13,153 nt of DNA, from NCBI GenBank assembly GCA_964577195.1, contig CAZNYF010000081.1, positions 1 to 13,153 of the forward strand. The letters are read 5' to 3'. The notes under the pieces were generated by a model, which ran no database searches, was not told the DNA's origin, and saw only the letters and a program-made list of their open reading frames with translations. Position numbers and translations under genes: made by a program. The DNA is from HyVt-560 sp964577195. Lineage in GTDB: Bacteria; Pseudomonadota; Gammaproteobacteria; UWMA-0217. Of this stretch, positions 6,981 to 13,153 are shown piece by piece (the first letter of the stretch is position 1; each line of letters opens with the position of its first letter).

Positions 6981-7613
6981 ATGGGAAAATTTTTGAAAGG
7001 CTGGTTGATTCTATTTTTGGTGGTTCTCACCAAGCCCGTTTTTGCGCTCGAAGGAATCGGCTATGTAACGGATCACCTGCAGTTAACCTTATTCTCCGAG
7101 AAAGGTACTGGCAGCAAGCTCAAGACATTAGAATCTGCTGACGTGCTGGATATCCTTGAAGAATCTCGGAACTTCTTAAAGGTACGCACCACCACAGGAG
7201 AAGTCGGTTGGGTGAAGCGTCACTACATTGTGAGTGAGCCACCGGGGCAACTAAAAGTACTTGAACTAGAACGTGTGATTCGCGCCAAAGAGTCCAAGAT
7301 CGCTACACTCGAAAAAGTTATCGAAAACAAAAAGGTTGGTGAAAGTCTGCGAGAAGATTACGAAAAACAGTTAGTCATCGCCAATCAGGAAAACGTTCAG
7401 CTGTTTAATGACAAGCAACAATTGACGAAAAAACTCGATCAAGCTTCATTGGAAGTTAGACATCTTAAAAGTGATTTGAATAAAAAGCCGCGCTTTCACC
7501 CACTCGTAATTGCAGCACTGATTGCACTCGTGGGGATGCTTATTGGGATAGCCATTGGTTGGGCATTACACGTACGCAAGCTGAGCAAGCGTTTTTATGG
7601 CTTTAAGATTTAG
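6981..7613 (+). CDS. SH3 domain / coiled-coil / membrane-anchor protein
   Basis: This 210-residue protein has four parts: a signal peptide (residues 1-22, hydrophobic WLILFLVVL, likely cleavage after PVFA); a bacterial SH3 domain (about 26-85, with GYVTDHLQL, EESRNFLKVRTTTGEVGWVKRHY); a charged coiled coil (about 93-168); and one membrane helix (174-196, VIAALIALVGMLIGIAIGW) followed by a basic tail. This is the layout of the family that includes E. coli YgiM (TIGR04211-type, SH3 and anchor). The SH3 domain should face the periplasm, where such domains often bind peptidoglycan; the ligand is not known here. The start lies 10 nt after pntB with no good Shine-Dalgarno, so it is probably read from the pnt transcript, although no functional link to transhydrogenase is obvious. 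Confidence 0.85.
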   Translation: MGKFLKGWLILFLVVLTKPVFALEGIGYVTDHLQLTLFSEKGTGSKLKTLESADVLDILEESRNFLKVRTTTGEVGWVKRHYIVSEPPGQLKVLELERVIRAKESKIATLEKVIENKKVGESLREDYEKQLVIANQENVQLFNDKQQLTKKLDQASLEVRHLKSDLNKKPRFHPLVIAALIALVGMLIGIAIGWALHVRKLSKRFYGFKI

Positions 7614-7635
7614 CTATTGAGCTAAACTTATGGGC

Positions 7636-7668
7636 AAAAAAAAAGGGTTCTCACGAATGAGACCCTTT
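7636..7668 (-). terminator. Intrinsic terminator reading on the minus strand
   Basis: AAAGGGT-T-CTCA (7642-7653) pairs with TGAGACCCTTT (7658-7668) around a CGAA loop, with one bulged T. On the minus strand the stem is followed by a run of T (the nine A at 7636-7644). The plus strand has no T run after the stem, so it should stop minus-strand transcripts, presumably those from smg-topA-tsaC or from a short unit inside the spacer. Confidence 0.75.
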
Positions 7669-7956
7669 AACGTCATGCTATCGAAACCCGCAGTGAATGC
7701 CAGTCATCAATCATGACTCTCCCCCAAATCACTCCATCTTTTTTTATTTTAACCACTCTCCCTGTGATACTCAGGCCTGCGAACAGGATAAAGATCATTT
7801 TGGTTGCAATCCGTGCAACTCAGATGACTTCCTAAGTACGCAGCGGAGTTTGTCGCCATTAGGTAATAATTACAATTGGGTTGCTTGCAGAGATCGAACT
7901 AGGTTTATTTGGCTACGGAATTATAGAGACAGGGATCAAGAACTGAGCTGTCAGAG
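7669..7956. other. Spacer between tsaC and the pnt-SH3 group, no convincing gene
   Basis: These 288 bases separate the tsaC stop from the minus-strand terminator. Open frames exist on both strands (plus 7697-7960; minus 7859-7749, which encodes a CTDC pair) but their composition is not protein-like and they lack ribosome sites. One very short minus-strand frame, 7714-7673 (13 codons, MIDDWHSLRVSIA), has a strong purine-rich GGGGGAGAG just upstream and ends five bases before the terminator hairpin; whether it is translated cannot be said. A short plus-strand frame around 7865-7945 gives a hydrophobic stretch (LGLFGYGIIETGIKN) without a start codon and may be a gene relic or chance. Confidence 0.5.
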
Positions 7957-8517
7957 CTAGCCTCTCAGTAGATTTCCTGATTTTAAATCTCGGATTTGGC
8001 TGGATTGACCGGGGTTTCCGCAGAAATCGTTCAGGACTAAATCAACCGTCTTCGTAATTTCCGTTGCAAGTGCCTCCCATGAGCCGGCAGGCAATTGCCC
8101 CGAAAGATTGGCGCTGGTAGAAACGATAGCGCTGTTGGCTGCGAGACACAGCGCGCAAGAGGTGGGATGTCTGGTGATACGGACTGCGATGGTTGAATGC
8201 TCTCCGCGTAGCAATGAGGATACGCCCTTTGCCGCCGGCACAAGCCAGCTAGTTGGCTCTGATCGGGCTGTGGTGATGCTTTGCCAGTCAGCATCCGCTA
8301 ACGTCGGATCTGTGTAGATTTCGAGCTGGGCGCGATTAGCGGCGAGCAAGATTAGCCCTTTGCTGGCGCTGCGCTGTTTGATATCGAGAATTCTTTGAAT
8401 CGCAGCGATATCAGTGGGCAAACATCCCAATCCAAACACTGTGTCCGTTGGATAGGCGATGACGCCGCCGGTTTTTAATACCTCTGCGGCGCGTTTCACC
8501 ACACGACTAACTTCCAA
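7957..8517 (-). CDS. tsaC: Threonylcarbamoyl-AMP synthase (YrdC/Sua5 family)
   Basis: This enzyme makes L-threonylcarbamoyladenylate from threonine, bicarbonate and ATP, the first step of t6A formation at position 37 of ANN-decoding tRNAs. The YrdC fold is recognised by AYPTDTVFGLGC (residues 21-32), the K-x-R nucleotide-binding pair in DIKQRSASKGLIL (45-57), HSTIAVRITRHP (107-118) and IVSTSANLSG (131-140). SSQIRDLKSGNLLRG (172-186) is the usual end. The 186 residues match the short bacterial TsaC type without the Sua5 extension. The start is a TTG five bases after the topA stop codon; AAGG within the last topA codons can serve as ribosome site, and the distance from the start to the AYPT motif matches other TsaC proteins. 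It is the last gene of the smg-topA-tsaC group. Confidence 0.93.
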   Translation of the reverse strand: MEVSRVVKRAAEVLKTGGVIAYPTDTVFGLGCLPTDIAAIQRILDIKQRSASKGLILLAANRAQLEIYTDPTLADADWQSITTARSEPTSWLVPAAKGVSSLLRGEHSTIAVRITRHPTSCALCLAANSAIVSTSANLSGQLPAGSWEALATEITKTVDLVLNDFCGNPGQSSQIRDLKSGNLLRG

Positions 8518-8522
8518 ACTGA

Positions 8523-11051
8523 TTAGCCTTTTTTAGCCGCTGATTTTTTCTTTGCAGCTTTCTTTTTGGAGGCCTTTTTCTTNNNNNNNNNNNNNNNNNN
8601 NNNNNNNNNNNNNNNNNNNNNNNNNNNNNNNNNNNNNNNNNNNNNNNNNNNNNNNNNNNNNNNNNNNNNNNNNNNNNNNNNNTTCTTCTTTGCCGTACTC
8701 TTCTTCTTGGCGGTGGTTTTCTTTTTAGCGGCTGCCTTCTTTTTCTTGGCACCTTTCTTACCCCGGGCTTTCTTCTCCGGCGCTTCTTCAATCAGCTTCT
8801 GACAAGTTGCCAAATCGAGATCTTTTGGCTCGATATCTTTGGGGATTTTGGCATTTTTATTGCCATCGGTAATAAACGGGCCATAGCGACCCTTAAGCAC
8901 CTGAATACCTTCATCCGGAAAATCCAGAATAATACGGTCTAAATCAGCCTGTTTCTTTTCAGCAACGACTTCCAGCGCACGTTCGAGCTTTACATCATGT
9001 GGATCATCTTCTTTCAATGAAGCAAATTTATTACCATAGCGAATATAAGGGCCAAAACGACCAATATTGGCGCTAACGGGTTCACCTTCAGGTGTTTCAC
9101 CTAGATCACGTGGCAGCTTGAACAGCTCCATCGCTTCATCATAGGTGATGCTATTGAGTTTTTGACCGGGACGCAGGCCTGCAAAACGCGGCTTTTCTTC
9201 GTCTTCAACATCGCCAATTTGTACGCAAGGCCCGTAACGTCCCAGACGCACTGAAACGGGTCGTCCAGATTTAGGGTCGACGCCCAGCTCGCGCGGTTTA
9301 ATCGCTTCTTTACGGGTGAGCGATTCTTTGTCATCCACCAGAGTTTTGAACGGACCCCAGAATTCTTGCATGACTGGAATCCAGTCTTTCTCGCCGCGTG
9401 AAATTTCATCGAGCTGATCTTCCAATCGCGCGGTAAAGTTATAATCAACGTAGGTATTGAAGTGTTCGGTGAGAAAGTTATTCACCACACGGCCAACTTC
9501 TGTGGGGTAAAAGCGTTTGCTTTCAAGCTCCACATATTCGCGATTCAACAAAGTGGAAACGATGCTCGCATACGTGGATGGACGACCAATGCCGTACTCT
9601 TCCAGAGTTTTAACCAGGCTGGCTTCTGAAAAACGCGGTGGAGGATCAGTAAAATGCTGATCGGCTCTAATTTCCTTGAGCGCGACACGATCACCTTTTT
9701 CCATCGCCGGTAGAAATTTCTCCTTACTATCGTCCTGTTTCTTGTCGTCCTGACCTTCAAGATAAACCGCCATAAAACCGGGATGGCGAATGGAGGAGCC
9801 GGTAGCCCTCAGAATATTGCCATCACCACAGCCAAATTCTACTGCGACAGTATCCATCGTCGCGTGAATCATCTGGCTGGCAATGGTGCGTTTCCAGATT
9901 AAGTTGTAGAGCTTGAATTGTTTGTCATCCAAATGCGCCTTGATTTCATCAGGCACACGCATCGCCGAACTGGGACGAATCGCTTCGTGCGCTTCCTGCG
10001 CGTTTTTAGATTTGGTTTTGTAGACAGGCACTTCATCAGGCAGATTATCTTTGCCATACCGCTGAACAATCAGCTGACGAATCTCTTCAACCGCTTCTTC
10101 CGCCAGATTCACAGAATCGGTACGCATGTAGGTGATCAAACCCACTGGGCCTGAACCGAGATCAATTCCTTCGTATAGTTGCTGAGCGATGCGCATACTA
10201 TTGCGCGTACTCATACCCAGTTTACGCGCCGCTTCCTGCTGCAGAGTTGAAGTAATAAACGGGGCGGTCGGATTACGTTTGCGCTGCTTTTTAGTTACCG
10301 AGTCTACGACTAGCTCATTGCCACCAATGCCTTTGATCAGCGTGTCACGAACTTCGTTGGCAGTTTCGGTATTGGTGAAGCTGAACTGTTTGACCTTGTC
10401 GTTTTTGTAGAGTTGGAGCTTGGCGATGAAATCGGTATTGTCACGATTTAAATCAGATTCAATCGACCAGTATTCCTGTGGATCGAATGCTTCAATTTCT
10501 AATTCACGCTCGGCAATCATGCGCAATGCAGGGCTTTGCACACGTCCGGCCGAGAGGCCGCGGCGGATCTTTTTCCACAACAATGGCGAAAGATTAAAAC
10601 CTACCAAATAGTCCAGCGCACGTCGTGCCTGCTGCGCGTCGACCAGATTGGTTGCCAGCTCGCGTGGATTAGCAACCGCGTCCAGAATCGAGCGTTTGGT
10701 GATTTCGTGGAAGATAACTCGCTGAACCTGTTTATCTTTAAGCAGCCCTTTTTCTTTCAGCAACTCAAGCAAATGCCAGGAAATTGCCTCGCCTTCGCGA
10801 TCCGGGTCAGTTGCTAGTAATAAAGTATCGGCTTTTTTTAAAGCCTTGGTGATGTTTTTAACGTGTTTTTCATTTCGCTCGATGATGGCGTATTTCATCG
10901 AAAAATTGTCATCAGGATCAACTGCTCCCGTTTTAGGGATCAGATCTCTCACGTGTCCATAAGAGGCGAGTACGGTGTAGTCTTTACCCAGATACTTTTC
11001 AATCGTTTTCGATTTAGCGGGTGACTCTACTATGACAAGATTTCGGCTCAT
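8523..11051 (-). CDS. topA: DNA topoisomerase I with lysine-rich C-terminal tail (contains assembly gap)
   Basis: This type IA topoisomerase relaxes negative supercoils by cutting one strand. The Toprim domain is at the N-terminus (VIVESPAKSKTIEKYLG with Glu9; TDPDREGEA, 81-89, with Asp82, Asp84 and Glu86). LSAGRVQSPALR lies at 166-177, the catalytic Tyr308 in GLITYMRTDS, and EEYGIGRPSTYASI at 484-497. After about residue 585 come three repeats of the G-R-[YF]-G-P kind (604-608, 664-668, 721-725). The four-cysteine zinc ribbons of the E. coli enzyme are absent. From about residue 759 the protein is a histone H1-like tail of lysine, alanine, serine and threonine, interrupted by 100 N. The 842-residue length is nominal, because the gap size is unknown. 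The frame after the gap is inferred from its matching K-A-S composition. An AAGGA lies 12 bases before the ATG. It lies 75 nt downstream of smg. Confidence 0.95.
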   Translation of the reverse strand: MSRNLVIVESPAKSKTIEKYLGKDYTVLASYGHVRDLIPKTGAVDPDDNFSMKYAIIERNEKHVKNITKALKKADTLLLATDPDREGEAISWHLLELLKEKGLLKDKQVQRVIFHEITKRSILDAVANPRELATNLVDAQQARRALDYLVGFNLSPLLWKKIRRGLSAGRVQSPALRMIAERELEIEAFDPQEYWSIESDLNRDNTDFIAKLQLYKNDKVKQFSFTNTETANEVRDTLIKGIGGNELVVDSVTKKQRKRNPTAPFITSTLQQEAARKLGMSTRNSMRIAQQLYEGIDLGSGPVGLITYMRTDSVNLAEEAVEEIRQLIVQRYGKDNLPDEVPVYKTKSKNAQEAHEAIRPSSAMRVPDEIKAHLDDKQFKLYNLIWKRTIASQMIHATMDTVAVEFGCGDGNILRATGSSIRHPGFMAVYLEGQDDKKQDDSKEKFLPAMEKGDRVALKEIRADQHFTDPPPRFSEASLVKTLEEYGIGRPSTYASIVSTLLNREYVELESKRFYPTEVGRVVNNFLTEHFNTYVDYNFTARLEDQLDEISRGEKDWIPVMQEFWGPFKTLVDDKESLTRKEAIKPRELGVDPKSGRPVSVRLGRYGPCVQIGDVEDEEKPRFAGLRPGQKLNSITYDEAMELFKLPRDLGETPEGEPVSANIGRFGPYIRYGNKFASLKEDDPHDVKLERALEVVAEKKQADLDRIILDFPDEGIQVLKGRYGPFITDGNKNAKIPKDIEPKDLDLATCQKLIEEAPEKKARGKKGAKKKKAAAKKKTTAKKKSTAKKXXXXXXXXXXXXXXXXXXXXXXXXXXXXXXXXXXKKKASKKKAAKKKSAAKKG
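8583..8682. other. Assembly gap of exactly 100 N inside topA
   Basis: One hundred consecutive N interrupt the part of topA that encodes the lysine-rich tail. A round number usually marks a scaffold gap of unknown size. The flanks are low-complexity runs of AAG, GCC and similar codons, which would explain why the assembler could not join them. Confidence 0.97.
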
Positions 11052-11126
11052 CGGTGGTAATGTTCCTTAAAATTAAAAAGGGGCAATCTGCCGCCATTGC
11101 TCCAACAATATTATATTGATGGAGTA

Positions 11127-11600
11127 CTAGTGGATGCTCACCGGGTGGTCATCATAAACAAGTTCTTCAAGCCAGGCGAAGTCATCTGTATCGCTCTTGG
11201 GGTGATTCATTAGCACCATTAATACCACCCACTTGAGTTGAGCGATATCATTTTGATGAGAATTGAGCGCCATAAACTGTTCAATCACTTGCTCTCGCGC
11301 TGAAGGCTTGAGGATATTGTTCTGTTCCAGCTGATGTAGAAAACCAATACCTTCCGTACCTAATCGCTCACGCTCTGCATCGCGATAAATACGCCAGGAG
11401 TTAGCCATAGGATCAAACAATGGGTTGCCATCAGACAATTGATCCAGCCAGTCAAACGCCAGATTCACCTCCTGATTGCCAAAACCTGCCTGCAAAAGCT
11501 CGGTTTCGATTTCGTCACGCTCTGAATTTTCTTCGATTTCCTGATCTACGTAGTTCTCCACCAAGTACATCAAGACTTCGAAAATATTCTGTTTTATCAT
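11127..11600 (-). CDS. smg: Smg family protein (DUF494)
   Basis: Starting at the ATG at 11600 this protein has 157 residues, the same length as E. coli Smg, and begins MIKQNIFEVLMYLVENYVD, as family members do. A longer frame using TTG at 11654 is possible but would add 18 residues unlike the family. The interior has EIETELLQAGFGNQEVNLAFDWL, SWRIYRDAERERLGTEGIGFL and QLKWVVLMVLMNHP, all typical of DUF494. The protein is soluble, acidic and mostly helical; its function is not established. In many gammaproteobacteria smg lies between dprA and topA or tsaC. Here it is followed by topA as expected, but no dprA lies upstream within the window. No clear Shine-Dalgarno is seen. Confidence 0.9.
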   Translation of the reverse strand: MIKQNIFEVLMYLVENYVDQEIEENSERDEIETELLQAGFGNQEVNLAFDWLDQLSDGNPLFDPMANSWRIYRDAERERLGTEGIGFLHQLEQNNILKPSAREQVIEQFMALNSHQNDIAQLKWVVLMVLMNHPKSDTDDFAWLEELVYDDHPVSIH

Positions 11601-11784
11601 GAAAAATATCGCCCGCTGATTTTCTTTTTGAAGGATGGATTGCGTTCCCTTCAAAGGTCTAAAAGCGCGATTCTATCAAACTGTACGGCGGGGCGTGGAA
11701 AAATCTGGTTTTCTCTATACAGCTACCCCATGAATTATCTGCATCAAAGAAGTTTAGGCAGAATAATACGTCGAACAATTTATC
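11601..11784. other. Upstream region of smg, no gene seen
   Basis: This A+T-rich spacer has no frame that resembles a protein. It should contain the promoter of smg-topA-tsaC. A minus-strand TAGAAT (reading 11675 to 11670) fits a -10 box five of six, but there is no good -35 box at the right distance, so I do not call a promoter. Confidence 0.4.
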
Positions 11785-11858
11785 ATCCTAGAAAAATCAG
11801 TTGGGCGCGAAAAAGATGTTATGCCCTGTGGGTACGCGCCAAACTGATTTTCTAGGAT
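11785..11858. repeat. Long imperfect inverted repeat (about 24-bp arms)
   Basis: The left arm at 11785-11809 (starting ATCCTAGAAAAATCAG and ending GGGCGCG) is nearly the reverse complement of the right arm at 11835-11858 (CGCGCC... CTAGGAT). There is one extra A in the left arm and one mismatch. The loop is 25 bases (11810-11834) and contains a small CCC-TGT-GGG stem. Neither end has a T run, so it is not an ordinary terminator. No transposase or clear target duplication is present. It may be a dispersed palindromic repeat, a small non-autonomous element, or a structured RNA region upstream of smg. Confidence 0.8.
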
Positions 11859-11867
11859 CATGACCCA

Positions 11868-11898
11868 TTAAAAAGGCCAGCTGAGCACAGCTGGCCTT
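11868..11898 (-). terminator. Intrinsic terminator of the acidic-protein gene
   Basis: AAGGCCAGCTG (11873-11883) and CAGCTGGCCTT (11888-11898) form a perfect 11-bp stem with a four-base loop. On the minus strand it lies about 30 bases after the stop codon of the gene at 11928 and is followed by TTTTTAA, so it is a strong terminator for that gene. Confidence 0.88.
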
Positions 11899-11927
11899 GA
11901 ACCTTACTTTTGACTTGCTAGCCTGAA

Positions 11928-13153
11928 CTAGCTGTCATCGCTGTTCGAGCCGTCGAAACCTGCAGTACCATTGACATCACGCAGGAACCATTCCTCATCG
12001 TCAAGATAACTGAAATCAGGTCCTTCGATCGTTTCACCACCTTTGACAATGATTTCGCTACGATCGAATTCACCACTTTCCTGATTGCGTTCAGAAACAA
12101 CTCTCAGAACATTATCCCAAGTCTCAAACCTGACATTGCTGTCATAATTTGGCCAGTAGTTTGGCTCATGCTGGTTATTTTCAGGATTAGCCGAGTTTTG
12201 CAGCGCATTATCGCCATTTTCATCTTTAAACAAGATGATGACATGATGCGTAGACTGTGGCCCATTCAGAAAATCACCAATCGTTGGATTCAGCGTATAG
12301 CGACCCTCTGAATCCAGTCTAGAGACAGCTCTGGTGGTTCTCTTTGGCTCGACAAAGGTCTCTGGGTTGGCATCATTGTACGGCTGAAACTCCTCGCTGA
12401 TGAGCGCAACTTTCCAGCTGCTATCCAGACCAGACGGTGCTTTACCTTCAATGCTGAATTGAGCGTTTAAATCAAGCGGCTCACCAACATAAAACTGAGC
12501 AAAACCACAACCACCCTGACCAAGGAATTCACCATTGTCTGTATCTATAAACTCGGCACAGATATCAACATGGTAGTTGCCATCTGCCGCTTCAAGCTTA
12601 TCCAGTAAGACGGGCAAAGTGTATGAACGACCAAACAAACGCTGATCATTTTGATGGGTTGAATAAACATTCTCCCAACGATAATCATCATTGCCCGTTG
12701 CGTTTGAAACGACGTTCATCGAGTATGCGATTCGCACACCTTCAGGAAGCTCCAGATCACGCGGCTTTTTCCAAGATAGTGTAATTTCTGCCTTGTCATT
12801 TACGCCATCATTGTTGGTATCAACATTCAGTGCGAAGCTGGTATTGCCACCTCTTTCACGGAATTTCGCTTCCCGCTCTTCAAACTCTTCACAGCGGTCT
12901 GCAGCTCCGCTGCACTCAGCTGGCCAGTTAGGCCGACCGTTCGGTGATGTCAAACGCGGCGATGCATTACGCATCCCGACAATTACCTTGCGCTTGAATT
13001 CGCGCTCGGCGATAACTTCACCCGCCGAATTCCGAACGATGACACTGTATTTACCAGAGGCGAAATCACTGACAAGATCATCAGGAGAAGGCTGTGTGGA
13101 TGTTCCGCTGGGCGAAGGTCGGTTGAACGCTGCCCACGGATCCAGCACAAAGC
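11928..13153 (-). CDS. Acidic protein of unknown function with an EF-hand-like calcium loop, 5' end missing
   Basis: The frame is open to the window edge, so the N-terminus is missing; about 408 residues are visible, and GTG at 13148 is merely an internal Val. I do not recognise the family. Counting from that Val, D110-x-N112-x-D114-G-x-x-D118-x-x-E121 (DTNNDGVNDKAE) fits the 12-residue EF-hand loop at the main ligand positions, though position 8 is Asn rather than hydrophobic. A second Asp-Asn-rich stretch, KDENGDNALQ (308-317), is less complete. Four cysteines (79, 86, 197, 214) could pair as two disulfides. The many Asp/Asn/Gly/Thr residues, alternating beta-like stretches (KYSVIVRN, STHHVIILF) and acidic C-terminus (NSDDS) suggest an exported, beta-rich, calcium-binding protein, but the signal peptide is out of view. 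The TAG stop is followed by a strong terminator. It is unrelated in content to smg. Confidence 0.8.
   Translation of the reverse strand, partial: FVLDPWAAFNRPSPSGTSTQPSPDDLVSDFASGKYSVIVRNSAGEVIAEREFKRKVIVGMRNASPRLTSPNGRPNWPAECSGAADRCEEFEEREAKFRERGGNTSFALNVDTNNDGVNDKAEITLSWKKPRDLELPEGVRIAYSMNVVSNATGNDDYRWENVYSTHQNDQRLFGRSYTLPVLLDKLEAADGNYHVDICAEFIDTDNGEFLGQGGCGFAQFYVGEPLDLNAQFSIEGKAPSGLDSSWKVALISEEFQPYNDANPETFVEPKRTTRAVSRLDSEGRYTLNPTIGDFLNGPQSTHHVIILFKDENGDNALQNSANPENNQHEPNYWPNYDSNVRFETWDNVLRVVSERNQESGEFDRSEIIVKGGETIEGPDFSYLDDEEWFLRDVNGTAGFDGSNSDDS

Noticed and set aside
7702..7747. Plus-strand terminator for the pnt-SH3 genes formed by AGTCAT/ATGACT and the later T run
   Set aside because: The 6-bp stem is weak and lies about 20 bases before the T run, too far for an intrinsic terminator.
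7749..7859. Minus-strand frame of 36 codons with a CTDC pair, considered as a small zinc protein
   Set aside because: A single Cys pair, no Shine-Dalgarno, and nothing else protein-like; probably chance.
7697..7960. Plus-strand open frame of 87 codons in the spacer after the SH3 gene
   Set aside because: No ribosome site, odd composition (many Asn, Asp, Ser, Arg, Cys), runs into the opposite-strand end of tsaC, and no family resemblance.
8507..8791. Arginine/lysine-rich minus-strand frame spanning the N gap, and a Phe-rich frame on the plus strand
   Set aside because: Frame shadows of the repetitive topA tail; open only because of low-complexity codons and the N run.
11785..11858. Integron attC site
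   Set aside because: The arms contain GTTGGGC on the left and GCCAAAC on the right, the opposite order to attC simple sites, and no cassette or integrase is near.

Overview
The window reads as chromosomal DNA of a gammaproteobacterium with moderate G+C. The evidence is the smg–topA–tsaC cluster, the three-gene pntAA–pntAB–pntB transhydrogenase, a C39-type peptidase, hemH next to an FKBP isomerase, and an SH3/membrane-anchor protein like those of gammaproteobacteria. The exact genus cannot be fixed by eye. A run of exactly 100 N inside topA marks an assembly gap, so this is draft scaffold sequence.

Layout. Positions 1-444 hold the 3' part of a C39 double-glycine peptidase-like gene. It is followed by a short decayed fragment of an IS3-family OrfA (459-617) and then by a flavoprotein related to sulfide:quinone oxidoreductase (648-1775). 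Convergent to that is a minus-strand group, hemH, FKBP-type isomerase and a DUF2238/YjdF-like membrane protein (3982 down to 1800), spaced by 12-14 nt as an operon. A divergent control region (about 3983-4179) separates hemH from the plus-strand pntAA-pntAB-pntB genes (4180-6970), which overlap by ATGA. An SH3/coiled-coil/membrane-anchor protein (6981-7613) follows and is probably co-transcribed.

Next is a gene-poor spacer (7614-7956) holding a minus-strand intrinsic terminator. The minus-strand cluster smg (start 11600), topA and tsaC (stop 7957) comes after it. Upstream of smg lies a striking long imperfect inverted repeat (11785-11858), then the terminator of a minus-strand gene for an acidic protein of unknown function with one EF-hand-like calcium loop. 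That gene is cut off by the window end.

The genes are mostly core metabolism and information processing: haem synthesis, protein folding, NADPH supply driven by the proton gradient, DNA topology, and the t6A modification of tRNA. I did not find a complete new multi-gene system such as a defence island, CRISPR array, prophage or integron. The points most worth a second look are the lysine-rich tail of TopA, which lacks zinc fingers and has the assembly gap inside the tail; the inverted repeat at 11785-11858; the perfect 16-bp palindrome just before pntAA; the SQR-like protein that appears to lack one of the three conserved cysteines; and the unidentified acidic protein at the right edge.
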